From: an uncultured Kiritimatiellota bacterium
GTDB lineage: Bacteria > Verrucomicrobiota > Kiritimatiellia > RFP12 > UBA1067
DNA: 64,000 nucleotides
Direction of reading: 5' to 3'
NCBI GenBank assembly: GCA_934675625.1
Contig: CAKURH010000002.1
Location: 1-64,000 of the forward strand
Positions 16,778 through 25,660 of this stretch are shown here, in pieces. The notes under the pieces were generated by a model. That model had not been told where the DNA came from, searched no databases, and worked only from the letters and a program-made list of their open reading frames with translations. Each line of letters begins with the position of its first letter. Position 1 is the stretch's first letter. The translations under genes were made by a program, and so were the position numbers.

Positions 16778-18742
16778 TCAGTTTGCGCCAGACGGAAGGA
16801 TCTCGATCTTGCAGAGATAGACGTCCGCCAACGCTCCCGTCCCGAACGAGGGCATCTTCAGCGTCTTGATGAGCCGCAGGGCATATTCGTTTGCGTGTTC
16901 GCGATAGTGCTGGAGATTGTAGGCGTGCTGGGAATCGGCCAGGGCGTAGAGCTTGGCGTTCGGGTTCGCCTTGAGAATCGACCGAATCACGGGAATCGGG
17001 TCGCTGTTGGCGGCAAACGTCGTCGCCGTCCGAATGGGGAGCGACATCAGCATCTGGTTGGAACGCTCGCCGATCACGATGGCGTCCGCCGGCAGGACAG
17101 CCTTCAGCTCCTGCGCCGCCTGTGCGTGGAAATGCGTGGGTGCCTTGACCAGTTCGACGGCTGACTGGCGCCAGTTCGGCGTCGCCAGATAGCAGACGAC
17201 AACCGAAAGGAAGGCAAACGGGGCCACGGCCGAACGCCACGGAACCTCCGTCCGCAAGCCGAACGCCGCGATCAGCAGAACGACGGACACGATCAAGACA
17301 ACGGCCAGGGGCGCGAAAGCGAGCCCCGCGTCCTGACGCAGGGCCGGCGCCAGGTGAACGGCGGGCAACGCGGCGAAGACGACCGATGCGGCCACAAACG
17401 CCGACACCGTCCAGACCGGCAGGTTCCGCGCGAGGCCGCGCGGGCCGCACAGGAGAAGCAGCGCGGCGACGACGGCCGCGACGAACACCATCAGGACGGG
17501 CCACGTCAGCCCCCAGACATTCTGGGCCGGGAAGTTGTAGATGCGCGAATAGTAGGGCTGCGCGTCTTGCGGCGAGACCTGCCACGACGCGAGGAAAAGC
17601 AGCCCAACGGCACACGCCGCGACGGAGAGGCCAAGCGCGGGCAACATCTTGCGCCACACGGGAGCCGTCACGTCCGCGCCGTCCGCCGTCAATTCGTCAA
17701 CGGCCGCATCCGTGACAATCGGCAACAGCATCAGCGCCGGCAGAAAGTAATGCGTATACTGCGTGTTCATCACGTTGATGGCCGCAACGTAGGCCGGAAC
17801 GGCCGCGAACAGGAGCGTGTTGCCGTTCAGCCGACCGCCCGCGACACGCCGCAAGAAGAGGATCGCCGGCAAGATGACAGCAAACGCCGTCGTCACGCCA
17901 AGGAGGGCATAGGACGGAACGCGCGGAAAGGCGGACAGTCCCCGGAAATGCGAAGCGAAGTCCCACAGGCTCGGAAGCGGATAGTGCGTGGTCGTCCGGC
18001 GGACGACCTCCCAGATCGTCACGCCCGCGCGCTGCGCATCCGGCCAGACGGCCAAGGCGACGGCCACGCGGCAGAGGACGATGCCCAGAACGGCCACTGC
18101 CGCGAAACACGCCACGTCCATCCACGGACGACAGAACTTCCGCGTCTGCAGAACGCCAGCCGCCACGATGGGCAAGACGATCCAGACGGACGGCTTGACC
18201 AAGACGACAAGGGACACGAGAACGGCGGACGCGAAGAGCCGCCACCGCGTCGCTCCCGTCGCCAGGACGTAGGCCATGACCGTCAGCGCGCCAATTAGGA
18301 CGTCGTTGCTCGCCGTCCGCTCGTACGCGATGACCATCGGCACGGACGAAAACGCGAGGCACAGCAGAAAGGCACGAAGCGCGCCGGACTTCTTCGCCAA
18401 GTAGACGTAGGTCGTCAGCCAAGCCAGGCCAGTGAGCGCGAAGAACGGAATGCGCCACGTCCAGGTCGACAGGCCGAAGAGCAGGTGCGCCAGATAGCTG
18501 AGTCCATGCGTACCCGCCGAGAAGCCGTAGGTGAACGCCTCGGTTCGAGGCAGGTCGACGAAGCACCCCCACAACAGCTTTTCCTTTCCGCCGCAGAGGT
18601 AGTAGCCCTCGTCCGTCGCGTTGTAGCCGTATTCCCAAATGGCGGGAATGCCCGGATCGCCAGACAGCCAGAACACGCGCAGGGCGAGGTAGACGACCGC
18701 AAAAGCCGACAGGCCAAGCCAGAACTTCAGCCGACGGCTCAT
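16778..18742 (-). CDS. Polytopic GT-C type glycosyltransferase-like membrane protein
   Basis: 654 aa with about 11-13 membrane segments. The first periplasmic loop contains an acidic pair (YNATDEGYY), the hallmark position of GT-C (GT39/GT83-like) enzymes that use lipid-linked sugars. The C-terminal roughly 130 residues are soluble and periplasmic (LPADAIVIGERSNQML...). The donor and acceptor are unknown. It starts 3 bases after the dnaJ stop, so it is in the grpE-dnaJ transcript, an unusual companion for chaperones. The ATG at 18742 follows GTAAGGC. Confidence 0.7.
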   Translation of the reverse strand: MSRRLKFWLGLSAFAVVYLALRVFWLSGDPGIPAIWEYGYNATDEGYYLCGGKEKLLWGCFVDLPRTEAFTYGFSAGTHGLSYLAHLLFGLSTWTWRIPFFALTGLAWLTTYVYLAKKSGALRAFLLCLAFSSVPMVIAYERTASNDVLIGALTVMAYVLATGATRWRLFASAVLVSLVVLVKPSVWIVLPIVAAGVLQTRKFCRPWMDVACFAAVAVLGIVLCRVAVALAVWPDAQRAGVTIWEVVRRTTTHYPLPSLWDFASHFRGLSAFPRVPSYALLGVTTAFAVILPAILFLRRVAGGRLNGNTLLFAAVPAYVAAINVMNTQYTHYFLPALMLLPIVTDAAVDELTADGADVTAPVWRKMLPALGLSVAACAVGLLFLASWQVSPQDAQPYYSRIYNFPAQNVWGLTWPVLMVFVAAVVAALLLLCGPRGLARNLPVWTVSAFVAASVVFAALPAVHLAPALRQDAGLAFAPLAVVLIVSVVLLIAAFGLRTEVPWRSAVAPFAFLSVVVCYLATPNWRQSAVELVKAPTHFHAQAAQELKAVLPADAIVIGERSNQMLMSLPIRTATTFAANSDPIPVIRSILKANPNAKLYALADSQHAYNLQHYREHANEYALRLIKTLKMPSFGTGALADVYLCKIEILPSGAN

Positions 18743-18745
18743 GCC

Positions 18746-19957
18746 TTACTTCCGCAGCTTGTCGCGGTGCGAGAAGAAGATGCGCGTCTTGTTCGCGAAG
18801 GACTGCGCCTCGGGGTAGTTCGCGGTGGAGGCGAGCTTCTGGAACTCCTCCAGCGCGGCCTTCTGCCGGCGGTCGAGGTTCGCGGGCACCTCGAAGACGA
18901 CACGCGCGTCGAGATCGCCAGCAGCACCGCCGCGCAGCGACGGCACGCCCTTGCCGCGCAGGCGAAAGACCTTGCCGTTCGGCGTCCCCGCCGGAATCTT
19001 GAGCTGTGCCTCGCCCTCCGGCGTCGGCACGGCAATCGTGCCGCCCAGCGCCGCCGTCACGGGCGAGACGGGCACGTCCACGAAAAGATGCTGGCCCTCG
19101 CGCTCGAAGATGTCGCTGTCGCGCACGCCGATGAGGACGTAGAGATCGCCGGGACGCCCGCCGCGCAGGCCGCCCGCCCCCTTGCCCGCAAGCCGCAGCC
19201 GCGAGCCGCTGTCGACGCCCGCCGGAATCTTCAGCGCGATGTGCTGAGGCTGCGTGACGCGCCCCGAACCCCGGCACCGACGGCACGGCTTCTCGATGAC
19301 CGTTCCCTCGCCGCCGCACGTCGGACACGTCTGCTGGATGCGCAGGAAGCCGCCGCCGCCCATGACGACGCCGTGGCCGCCGCACGTCTTGCACGTCACG
19401 CGCCGCGCGCCGTCGGCCGCGCCCGTGCCGCGGCAGTCGGGACACTGTGCCGGAAGGTCAAGGTCAAGCGTCCGCTCGCTGCCGAACAGCGCCTCGTCGA
19501 AGTCGATGTCGAGGCGGAAGGTCATGTCGTCGCCGTCCTGCGGCCCGTTCGGGTCGGCACGGTAGGCGCGCCCGCCCCCGCCGCCGCCGAAGAGATCCTC
19601 GAAGCCGCCGAAACCGCCGCGCGCGCTCCGCGCGCCGCCGCGACCGCCGAAGATGTCGCCGAACATGGAGAAGATGTCGTCCATGTTCATGCCGCCCGCG
19701 CCGAACCCGCCGGCCCCGCCCGCGCCGTTCGCGAACGCCTGATGCCCGAACTGGTCGTAGCGCTGGCGCTTCTCGGCGTCATGCAGCACGTCGTACGCCT
19801 CGGCCGCCTCCTTGAACTTCTCCTCGGCCGCCTTGTCGCCCGGATTGCGATCCGGGTGGTACTTCATCGCGAGCTTGCGGTAGGCGGACTTGATCTCGTC
19901 CGCCGTCGCCGTCTTGGACACGCCCAAGACCTCGTAGTAATCACGTTTCTCTGCCAT
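18746..19957 (-). CDS. dnaJ: Chaperone DnaJ (Hsp40)
   Basis: 403 aa. The J-domain (1-70) has the HPD motif ([10 protein letters not shown]). A G/F-rich region follows (about 75-130, unusually glycine-rich with GGGGGG), then four zinc-finger repeats [24 protein letters not shown] and CRRCRGSG, and the C-terminal substrate-binding beta domains. It stimulates DnaK ATPase and delivers clients. It starts 3 bases after the grpE stop. Confidence 0.98.
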   Translation of the reverse strand: MAEKRDYYEVLGVSKTATADEIKSAYRKLAMKYHPDRNPGDKAAEEKFKEAAEAYDVLHDAEKRQRYDQFGHQAFANGAGGAGGFGAGGMNMDDIFSMFGDIFGGRGGARSARGGFGGFEDLFGGGGGGRAYRADPNGPQDGDDMTFRLDIDFDEALFGSERTLDLDLPAQCPDCRGTGAADGARRVTCKTCGGHGVVMGGGGFLRIQQTCPTCGGEGTVIEKPCRRCRGSGRVTQPQHIALKIPAGVDSGSRLRLAGKGAGGLRGGRPGDLYVLIGVRDSDIFEREGQHLFVDVPVSPVTAALGGTIAVPTPEGEAQLKIPAGTPNGKVFRLRGKGVPSLRGGAAGDLDARVVFEVPANLDRRQKAALEEFQKLASTANYPEAQSFANKTRIFFSHRDKLRK

Positions 19958-19960
19958 GTT

Positions 19961-20635
19961 TTAGGAAGCTTTCCCCGACGACACGACGACCTGCGCGGCG
20001 CGCAGCACCTTGTCCTTCAGCATCCAGCCCTTCTTCGACTCGATCGAGACCTTGCCCTCGGGAATCTCCGCGTGCGGCAGATGGGCGATCGCCTCCATCC
20101 GTTCCGTGTCGAGATCGAGCCCAACGGAATCGAACGGCTCCGCGCCATGATCCTTCAACGACTTCAGGAGCGTGTCGTGCACCATCTGCACGCCCTTCAC
20201 GAAGGGGTCGTCGGCCTTGTCCTTCGCGTTCGCGAGCGCGAGCTGGAGGTTGTCGACCGCCGGCAGGACGTCCTTCAGGATGTCGGCCTCGGCGTAGCGG
20301 TACGTGTCCTCACGATCACGCGCCGCGCGCTTCTTGTAGTTGTCGAAGTCGGCGAGCGTCAGAGCGTAGAGCGTCTTCCAGTCGGGCTCCTTCGGCGTTT
20401 CGGCCTTGGGCGGCTCGGCAGCAGACGGCTCGGCTTTCGGCTCGGTTTCGGGTTCGGCGGGCGAGGCGGACGCGGACGCAGAAGACGCGCAGGACGGTTC
20501 GCCGTCTTCAGTTTTCTTTTCAGAGGGCTTCGCCGTCTCGGCTGTTTCGCCCGAAGTCTCCGCTGTCGTTTCAGCCTTCTGGGCCTCAGCGGCTTTCGCC
20601 GCCTCGGCCGTTTCCTCTTTCTTCTCTTCGCTCAT
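19961..20635 (-). CDS. grpE: Nucleotide exchange factor GrpE
   Basis: 224 aa. A long acidic and alanine-rich N-terminal region (about 1-80, with EKKEETAEAAKAAEAQKAE and SSASASASPAEPETEPK) precedes the GrpE core: LADFDNYKKRAARDRED, ILKDVLPAVDNLQLAL, GVQMVHDTLLKSLKDHGAEPF and a C-terminal beta domain (GKVSIESKKGWMLKDKVLRAAQVVVSS). It releases ADP from DnaK. The start follows GGAGGAAATCGGACG. The N-terminal extension is longer than usual. Confidence 0.95.
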   Translation of the reverse strand: MSEEKKEETAEAAKAAEAQKAETTAETSGETAETAKPSEKKTEDGEPSCASSASASASPAEPETEPKAEPSAAEPPKAETPKEPDWKTLYALTLADFDNYKKRAARDREDTYRYAEADILKDVLPAVDNLQLALANAKDKADDPFVKGVQMVHDTLLKSLKDHGAEPFDSVGLDLDTERMEAIAHLPHAEIPEGKVSIESKKGWMLKDKVLRAAQVVVSSGKAS

Positions 20636-20695
20636 CGTCCGATTTCCTCCGTGTCACCGTGGCTCCGTGTGAGAAAAGCCGCGTGCGAAACCGCC

Positions 20696-21928
20696 TTACG
20701 CCTTAATCTGCCCGGCCTTCGCGAGCATCTTCGCCTCGACGGACTGGATCTCGGCAAAGCCCTGCGAGCTGTGCGGATTCAGGCCGTTCGACGCCTCCAT
20801 CGAGCTGTCGGCCTCGTTGTAAATCGTCGCCTTGAGGCCCTTGAGGCTCTCGAAGAAGATGTTGCCCTTGTAGAGGCCGAGCGTGACTTCGGCCGTCGCC
20901 TTGTCGGCCCAGACCTGAATCGCCGCGCGCGCCGCCTGGGTCGCCGGATCGAACCAGCGGCCGTCGTAGATCTGGTCGCTGACGAGCTTCGAGAGCTGCT
21001 GGAAGAGGAGCGTCGAGCGACGGTCCATGATGCCCTCGTAGATGTACTTGAGGCCCCAGCTCAGCACCTCCATGCCCGGCGCCTCGTAGACGCCACGGCT
21101 CTTCGTGCCGATGATGCGGTTCTCCAGCGCGTGCTTCATGCCGATGCCGTTGCGGCCGCCGACCTTGTTCATCTCCAGCATGACCTCGTACGGCGTCATC
21201 TTCTGGCCGTTCACCGCGACGCAGCGGCCCTTCTCGAACTTCAGCGTGACCTTCTCGACCTTGTTCGGGGCCTTGTCGGGCCACACGCCCATCGTGGGCT
21301 TCACGATGCGCATCGACGTCTCCATCGACTCCAGGTCCTCCGCCTCGTGCGAGAGGCCCGCGAGGTTCGCGTCGGTCGAGTACTTCTTCTTCGTGCCGAC
21401 GAACGCCGTGATGCCGCGTTCGGCGAGGAACGCGACCATCTGCGTGCGGCCGGGGAACTTCTTCAGCAGGTCCGCGTCGCGCCACGGGGCGTAGACGCCG
21501 AACTTCGGATCCATCACGTTCGTGTAGCGCTCGAAGCGCATCTGGTCGTTGCCGCGCCCCGTCGCACCGTGGACGAGCACCGTGCAGCCGGCCTTCTTCA
21601 TCGCCGGGAGGAGCTTCTGCACCGTGACGGCGCGGGCGATGCCCGTCGAGTTCCAGTAGCCGCCGTCGTACATCGCCTGGCACTTCACGGTCTCGAAGCA
21701 GATGTCGGCCATTTCCTTCGTGACGTCGACGATCGTCGTCTCGACGCCGGTCGGGGCCATCTTCTTCTTGATGTCGTTGATGTCCTTCTCGTCCGGCTGG
21801 CCGACGTTGGCCGAGAACGCCTTGACGTTCACGCCCGCGTCCTTCAGCACGCAGCAGATGGTCTTCGAGTCGAGTCCGCCGCTGACGCACACGCCAACGG
21901 TCTTGCCCTTGAGGTCTTCGAGTTTCAT
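20696..21928 (-). CDS. argG: Argininosuccinate synthase
   Basis: 410 aa. It joins citrulline and aspartate with ATP in arginine synthesis. The N-terminal ATP-pyrophosphatase loop is VCVSGGLDSKT. Later come GATGRGNDQMRFE, YAPWRD, KKKYSTDANLAGLSHEAEDLE and KVGGRNGIGMKHALENRIIGTKSRGVYEAPG, which are family motifs for substrate binding. It is monocistronic with a consensus promoter and an AAGGAG ribosome site. No argH lies nearby. Confidence 0.97.
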   Translation of the reverse strand: MKLEDLKGKTVGVCVSGGLDSKTICCVLKDAGVNVKAFSANVGQPDEKDINDIKKKMAPTGVETTIVDVTKEMADICFETVKCQAMYDGGYWNSTGIARAVTVQKLLPAMKKAGCTVLVHGATGRGNDQMRFERYTNVMDPKFGVYAPWRDADLLKKFPGRTQMVAFLAERGITAFVGTKKKYSTDANLAGLSHEAEDLESMETSMRIVKPTMGVWPDKAPNKVEKVTLKFEKGRCVAVNGQKMTPYEVMLEMNKVGGRNGIGMKHALENRIIGTKSRGVYEAPGMEVLSWGLKYIYEGIMDRRSTLLFQQLSKLVSDQIYDGRWFDPATQAARAAIQVWADKATAEVTLGLYKGNIFFESLKGLKATIYNEADSSMEASNGLNPHSSQGFAEIQSVEAKMLAKAGQIKA

Positions 21929-21963
21929 GTTGGATTCTCCTTCTGTTCGAAAATCAGGCGCGT

Positions 21964-21992
21964 ATTATAGCACGTTCGCCGCGCTTCATCAA
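21964..21992 (-). promoter_or_regulatory. argG promoter
   Basis: The minus strand has TTGATG (21992-21987), a 17-base spacer ending TGC, and TATAAT (21969-21964). Confidence 0.7.
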
Positions 21993-22010
21993 ACGGGCCC
22001 GCGTCCACGC

Positions 22011-23675
22011 TCAGTTCAAGCCCGCGAACGCCCGCAGCGCCGCGACCATCTTCTGCGGATCCGTCTCGGCGGAAACGCGCGCCTCCAGCGGACACGACGC
22101 ATTCAGGTCGCGGTTCAGGATCTTCGGCACGAGGCGGTCGGCCGTCGCGCGCACGCCGTGCGCCGCAAGAAGTTCCTTCGCCTCTTCGCTCATGAGGAGC
22201 CCGTGGACGCGGCCCGCCCCGCCGACAATGCAGATCGCCGCCGCCGCACGTCCGATCACCTTGTCCACAACGACCGCGCCGCGCAGCTTGCCATCGTCCA
22301 AGAGCGTCAGGAGCGGCCGCACGCCGCGTCCGCTTGCGCGCGCGCCGATCACGCCGCCCGTCGCCGTGACGGCCGCCGCCGCACCGCGCAGGACGAGCCC
22401 CTTCATCTCCGCCATCAGTTCCTCGGCGTCGAACGGACGCACCACGCGCTGACGCTCGAAGCCCTTGACGAAGATCGCCGGAAGCGGACGCGCCGGGCAG
22501 ACGTGCTCGCACGCGCCGCAACCGATGCAGACCTCGCGATCCACGACCGGCACGTTGTCGACGAGCGTAATCGCCTTGACCGGGCACTTGCGCGAGCACG
22601 CCGTGCACGGCACGCCCTCCGTCGCGCGCAGGCAGCGACCCTTCTGCCAGATCGCGTGGCCCATGTGGATGTCACGCCGCGCCACGTGATCCAGCACCTT
22701 CAGCGCGCCCGCCGGACACGCCGCCGCGCACTTCTGCGGACACGCCACGCGGCAGTGGCTGCGACGGAAGTCCATCTTCGGCTGTCCGAACGTCTTGAGG
22801 GCCGTCGACGGCACGAGGCACTGCTCGGGACACGCCGCGATGCAGGCGTCGCAGCCGACGCAGATCCGGTTGAAAAGCGCGCGATCCACCGCACCGGGCG
22901 GCAGGACCTCCGCCGGACGCGCCGGCACGCCGGGCAGCGAAATCGGCGCGTAGCCGCCGTCCACCGTCTTCTCCTCGCCGACGAGATCGGCCGCCGCCAG
23001 CGCGCCCATGCCCGCCACGACGGCGCGCCGCGTCACGCCCTCGGCGGGTGCGGCGGCAGATGCCGTCGGTTTCGGCTGCGCGGACGGCTTCTTCGGCACG
23101 GCGAAGCACTTGCGGCAGTTGCCGCACCCATCCTTCAGGTCAATCTTGTGCGGATGGCGCGCCTTCTGCGCGAGCAGGTTGAAGAGCGTCCCCATCGGAC
23201 AGACCCAGTTGCACCAGAGGCGCCCCGACCCGACTGCCGCAAGGGCGAGGACGGCCACCGCGAGCACGACGCCCGGCATGAAGCCGATCAGGGCCTTGCC
23301 GAGGATCGCATACGGCGTCACCGCCCAGCCGAGCGTGCCGAAGCCGAGCGCGATCAGCGCCGCCGCGAGCGCGAAGACGCTCCAGCGGACGACGCGCTGG
23401 GCCTTCGTCTCGGGGAGGCGCGTGCAGACGCGGCGGACGTGCGTCTTCGGATGCGTGACGGCGTTCGCGACGCTTTGCAGCACGCCGAGCGGACACAGCC
23501 AGGCGCAGAAGAAGCGCCCGACAAGCGGCGTCAACAGCAGAACGACGAGGAAGACGAGCGTCGGCGTCGGCTGAATGCGCAGCGTCTTTGCCGTGGGGAG
23601 TCCGTAGAACGCGCCGCAGACAGCGGCAAGCGACCCCATCGCCAACAGCCGCAGAAGATTCTTCTTCATTTTCAT
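22011..23675 (-). CDS. NapH/polyferredoxin-type membrane 4Fe-4S protein fused to DUF1893
   Basis: 554 aa. An N-terminal membrane part (about 1-190) carries two CX3CP motifs (FCAWLCPLG and WCNWVCPMG) as in NapH/YccM/RdxA-like proteins. Several 4Fe-4S cysteine clusters follow (GCGNCRKC; CVGCDACIAACP; HCRVACPQKCAAACP; CTACSRKCP; CIGCGACEHVCP). A C-terminal cysteine-poor domain (about 455-550, GKLRGAVVVDKVIGRAAAAICIVGG) matches my memory of DUF1893. It probably moves electrons between a membrane donor and a cytoplasmic acceptor. Its ATG overlaps the stop of the aldo-keto reductase (ATGA), so the two are coupled. Confidence 0.8.
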   Translation of the reverse strand: MKMKKNLLRLLAMGSLAAVCGAFYGLPTAKTLRIQPTPTLVFLVVLLLTPLVGRFFCAWLCPLGVLQSVANAVTHPKTHVRRVCTRLPETKAQRVVRWSVFALAAALIALGFGTLGWAVTPYAILGKALIGFMPGVVLAVAVLALAAVGSGRLWCNWVCPMGTLFNLLAQKARHPHKIDLKDGCGNCRKCFAVPKKPSAQPKPTASAAAPAEGVTRRAVVAGMGALAAADLVGEEKTVDGGYAPISLPGVPARPAEVLPPGAVDRALFNRICVGCDACIAACPEQCLVPSTALKTFGQPKMDFRRSHCRVACPQKCAAACPAGALKVLDHVARRDIHMGHAIWQKGRCLRATEGVPCTACSRKCPVKAITLVDNVPVVDREVCIGCGACEHVCPARPLPAIFVKGFERQRVVRPFDAEELMAEMKGLVLRGAAAAVTATGGVIGARASGRGVRPLLTLLDDGKLRGAVVVDKVIGRAAAAICIVGGAGRVHGLLMSEEAKELLAAHGVRATADRLVPKILNRDLNASCPLEARVSAETDPQKMVAALRAFAGLN

Positions 23676-24928
23676 TTCGCGACCTCCTGGTTCTTGAGCG
23701 CGTCGATCCACTCGTCGATGGCCGCGATCTCGCGCGGGATGTTGATCGACTGCGGACAGTGCGGCGAACAGCGCCCGCACCCCGTGCAGTGGTCGGCGCG
23801 GCGCAGCTCCTCCGGCACGGCCTTCGCGTAGGCCCGCAGCACCTCCTTCGCGGACGGCGGCGTCGGCACGGAGAGGATGGCGTTGCGGAACTGCAGGAGC
23901 GCAACGATGTCGAGCCCGTAGGGACACGGCATGCAGTAGTTGCAGCTGTTGCACGGAATCGTGTCCAGCTTGAGGTACGCCTGGGCCGCGCGCTCCAGCG
24001 CGGCCAGCTCGGCGTCGCTGCACGGCTTGAGCGGCGAGAACGTCGCGATGTTCTCCTCGATGTGCTCCATCCGCGTCATGCCCGACAGGACGGTCATCAC
24101 CTTCGGGAACGTGCCGCAGAAGCGCAGGGCCCACTTCGCGAGCGTCGCCTCCGGGTCGAGCGGCGTCAGCGTCTGCGCAAGCGCGTAATTGTAGCGCGCA
24201 AGGCGTCCGCCGAGCAGCGGCTCCATGATGACGACGGGAATGTCCATCTTCGCGAGCGTCTCGTAGAGGTACTGCGCGTCAAGGTTCCGCGCGTTCACCT
24301 CCTTCGCGTGCCGCCAGTCGACGTAGTTCATCTGGATCTGCACGAAGTCCCACTTGTACTTGTCGTGGCGTTCGAGGCACCAGTCAAGCGCCGCTTTCGC
24401 GCCGTGGTAGGAGAAGCCGAGATTCTTGATGCGCCCCTGCGCCCGGAGCTCCGCGCACCAGTCCGCCGCGCCGTTCTCGACGTAGCGCTTCGAGAACGTC
24501 TCGAAGCCGTTGCCGTTGCCGACGGAATGGAGGAGGTAGTTGTCGATGTAGTCCGTCTGGAGGAACTTGAGAGAGCGCTCGAACATCTTCTTGCATTCCG
24601 CCAGCGGATACTGCTGCGGCGCGAAGTTCGAGAGCTTCGTCGCGATGATGTAGTCCTTGCGGGCGTAGCCGCTCGCCTTCAGGGCCGTGCCGAGCGCGGC
24701 TTCCGACTCGCCGCGGCAGTAGGCGGGCGACGTGTCGAAGTAGGTGACGCCCGCGTCCAAGAGCGTCTTCACCTGGCGGTTCAGGAGCGCCTGGTCGATG
24801 GCCGAGGCGGTGTAGCCCTCCTTGACATAGTTGTTCGCATGGCCGCCGTCCGTCGTCGGCAGCCGCATCGCCCCGTAGCCGAGCAGCGACACCCGTTTCC
24901 CGTCAACCGTGTAGCGCGATGTCATCAT
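23672..24928 (-). CDS. Aldo/keto reductase with C-terminal 4Fe-4S ferredoxin domain
   Basis: 418 aa. The N-terminal barrel (about 1-290) has GYGAMRLP, FDTSPAYCRGESE (catalytic Asp and Tyr), the K of ATKLSNF, and GFSYHG. The C-terminal domain carries CNSCNYCMPCPYG and CTGCGRCSPHCPQSINIP, two 4Fe-4S clusters. Such proteins are common in anaerobes, and their substrates are mostly unknown. The fused ferredoxin and the coupled polyferredoxin gene suggest ferredoxin-linked, not purely NADPH-linked, chemistry. The start MMTSRYTVDGKRVSLLGYG lies behind an AGAAGGAATC ribosome site and a strong promoter. Confidence 0.88.
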   Translation of the reverse strand: MMTSRYTVDGKRVSLLGYGAMRLPTTDGGHANNYVKEGYTASAIDQALLNRQVKTLLDAGVTYFDTSPAYCRGESEAALGTALKASGYARKDYIIATKLSNFAPQQYPLAECKKMFERSLKFLQTDYIDNYLLHSVGNGNGFETFSKRYVENGAADWCAELRAQGRIKNLGFSYHGAKAALDWCLERHDKYKWDFVQIQMNYVDWRHAKEVNARNLDAQYLYETLAKMDIPVVIMEPLLGGRLARYNYALAQTLTPLDPEATLAKWALRFCGTFPKVMTVLSGMTRMEHIEENIATFSPLKPCSDAELAALERAAQAYLKLDTIPCNSCNYCMPCPYGLDIVALLQFRNAILSVPTPPSAKEVLRAYAKAVPEELRRADHCTGCGRCSPHCPQSINIPREIAAIDEWIDALKNQEVAK

Positions 24929-24968
24929 CGTCGATTCCTTCTGTTGGTGGTTAAGTTCAACGCCCCGT

Positions 24969-24998
24969 AGTATAGCACACGTGACGTAGAACTGTCAA
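24969..24998 (-). promoter_or_regulatory. Promoter of the aldo-keto reductase operon
   Basis: Consensus -35 TTGACA (24998-24993), an 18-base spacer ending TGC, and TATACT (24974-24969). The spacer contains CACGTG. Confidence 0.75.
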
Positions 24999-24999
24999 T

Positions 25000-25020
25000 T
25001 ATGGGAGTTAGCGTCCCATA
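25000..25020 (-). terminator. Hairpin after queE
   Basis: TATGGGA-CGCTAAC-TCCCATA is a 7-bp stem, 37 bases beyond the queE stop and directly before the next promoter. It lacks a clear U tract, so termination is only likely. Confidence 0.45.
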
Positions 25021-25057
25021 ACATCTCAATATGGATTCGCGCCGACGGGCAACGCCC

Positions 25058-25660
25058 TCACCGAAAGCCGAGGATCTTGTGCAGCTGGACGGACAGCGAC
25101 CAGCCGTCCAGCCGTGCCAGCACGGCCTTCGCCGTCGCGAAGTCGATCTGCCCGTCACGTTCGCACGGCGAGATGTAGTAGTCCGTCGCGGCGATCCGCC
25201 CGCGAATGTCCTGGGCGAAGCGGACGACGTCATCTTCCGACGAGGCCACGATCCGCACCTCGTCGCAACGGCGGAGGCTCGTCTGGACGTCGTAGCGGTC
25301 GGCGAATTCCGCCTTGGGCGAACAGGCGACGTAGTCGACGGACGCGAGCCAATCCGGCGCGACAAGACCGTTCGTCTCGACGCCAATCCAATAGCCCGCG
25401 CCCTTCAAGGTCGCGACGAGTTCGGGCATGCCCGCCTGAACCGTCGGCTCGCCGCCCGTCAGGATGACGCTCTTCGCCCGAAACGTCCGCACCTCGGCGA
25501 GCAGGTCGTCCCGCGTGAGCGAAAAGCGCTTCGCCGTGTCCGTATCGCACCACGGGCAGGCGAGGTTGCAGCCCGCAAAGCGAACGAACACGCAGGGGCG
25601 CCCCATGTTGCGTCCCTCGCCCTGAAGCGACTCAAAGATCTCAACGAGGCCGTACATCAT
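25058..25660 (-). CDS. queE: 7-carboxy-7-deazaguanine synthase
   Basis: 200 aa radical-SAM enzyme making CDG for queuosine. The cluster-binding cysteines are CNLACPWC (Cys 31, 35 and 38). N-terminal VEIFESLQGEG is the QueE signature, followed by ILTGGEPTVQ and VETNG. It is the last gene of pcrA-rsmE-queE, and its start lies 20 bases inside the rsmE end. tgt at 4389 acts later in the same pathway; queC, queD and queF are not in the window. Confidence 0.93.
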   Translation of the reverse strand: MMYGLVEIFESLQGEGRNMGRPCVFVRFAGCNLACPWCDTDTAKRFSLTRDDLLAEVRTFRAKSVILTGGEPTVQAGMPELVATLKGAGYWIGVETNGLVAPDWLASVDYVACSPKAEFADRYDVQTSLRRCDEVRIVASSEDDVVRFAQDIRGRIAATDYYISPCERDGQIDFATAKAVLARLDGWSLSVQLHKILGFR

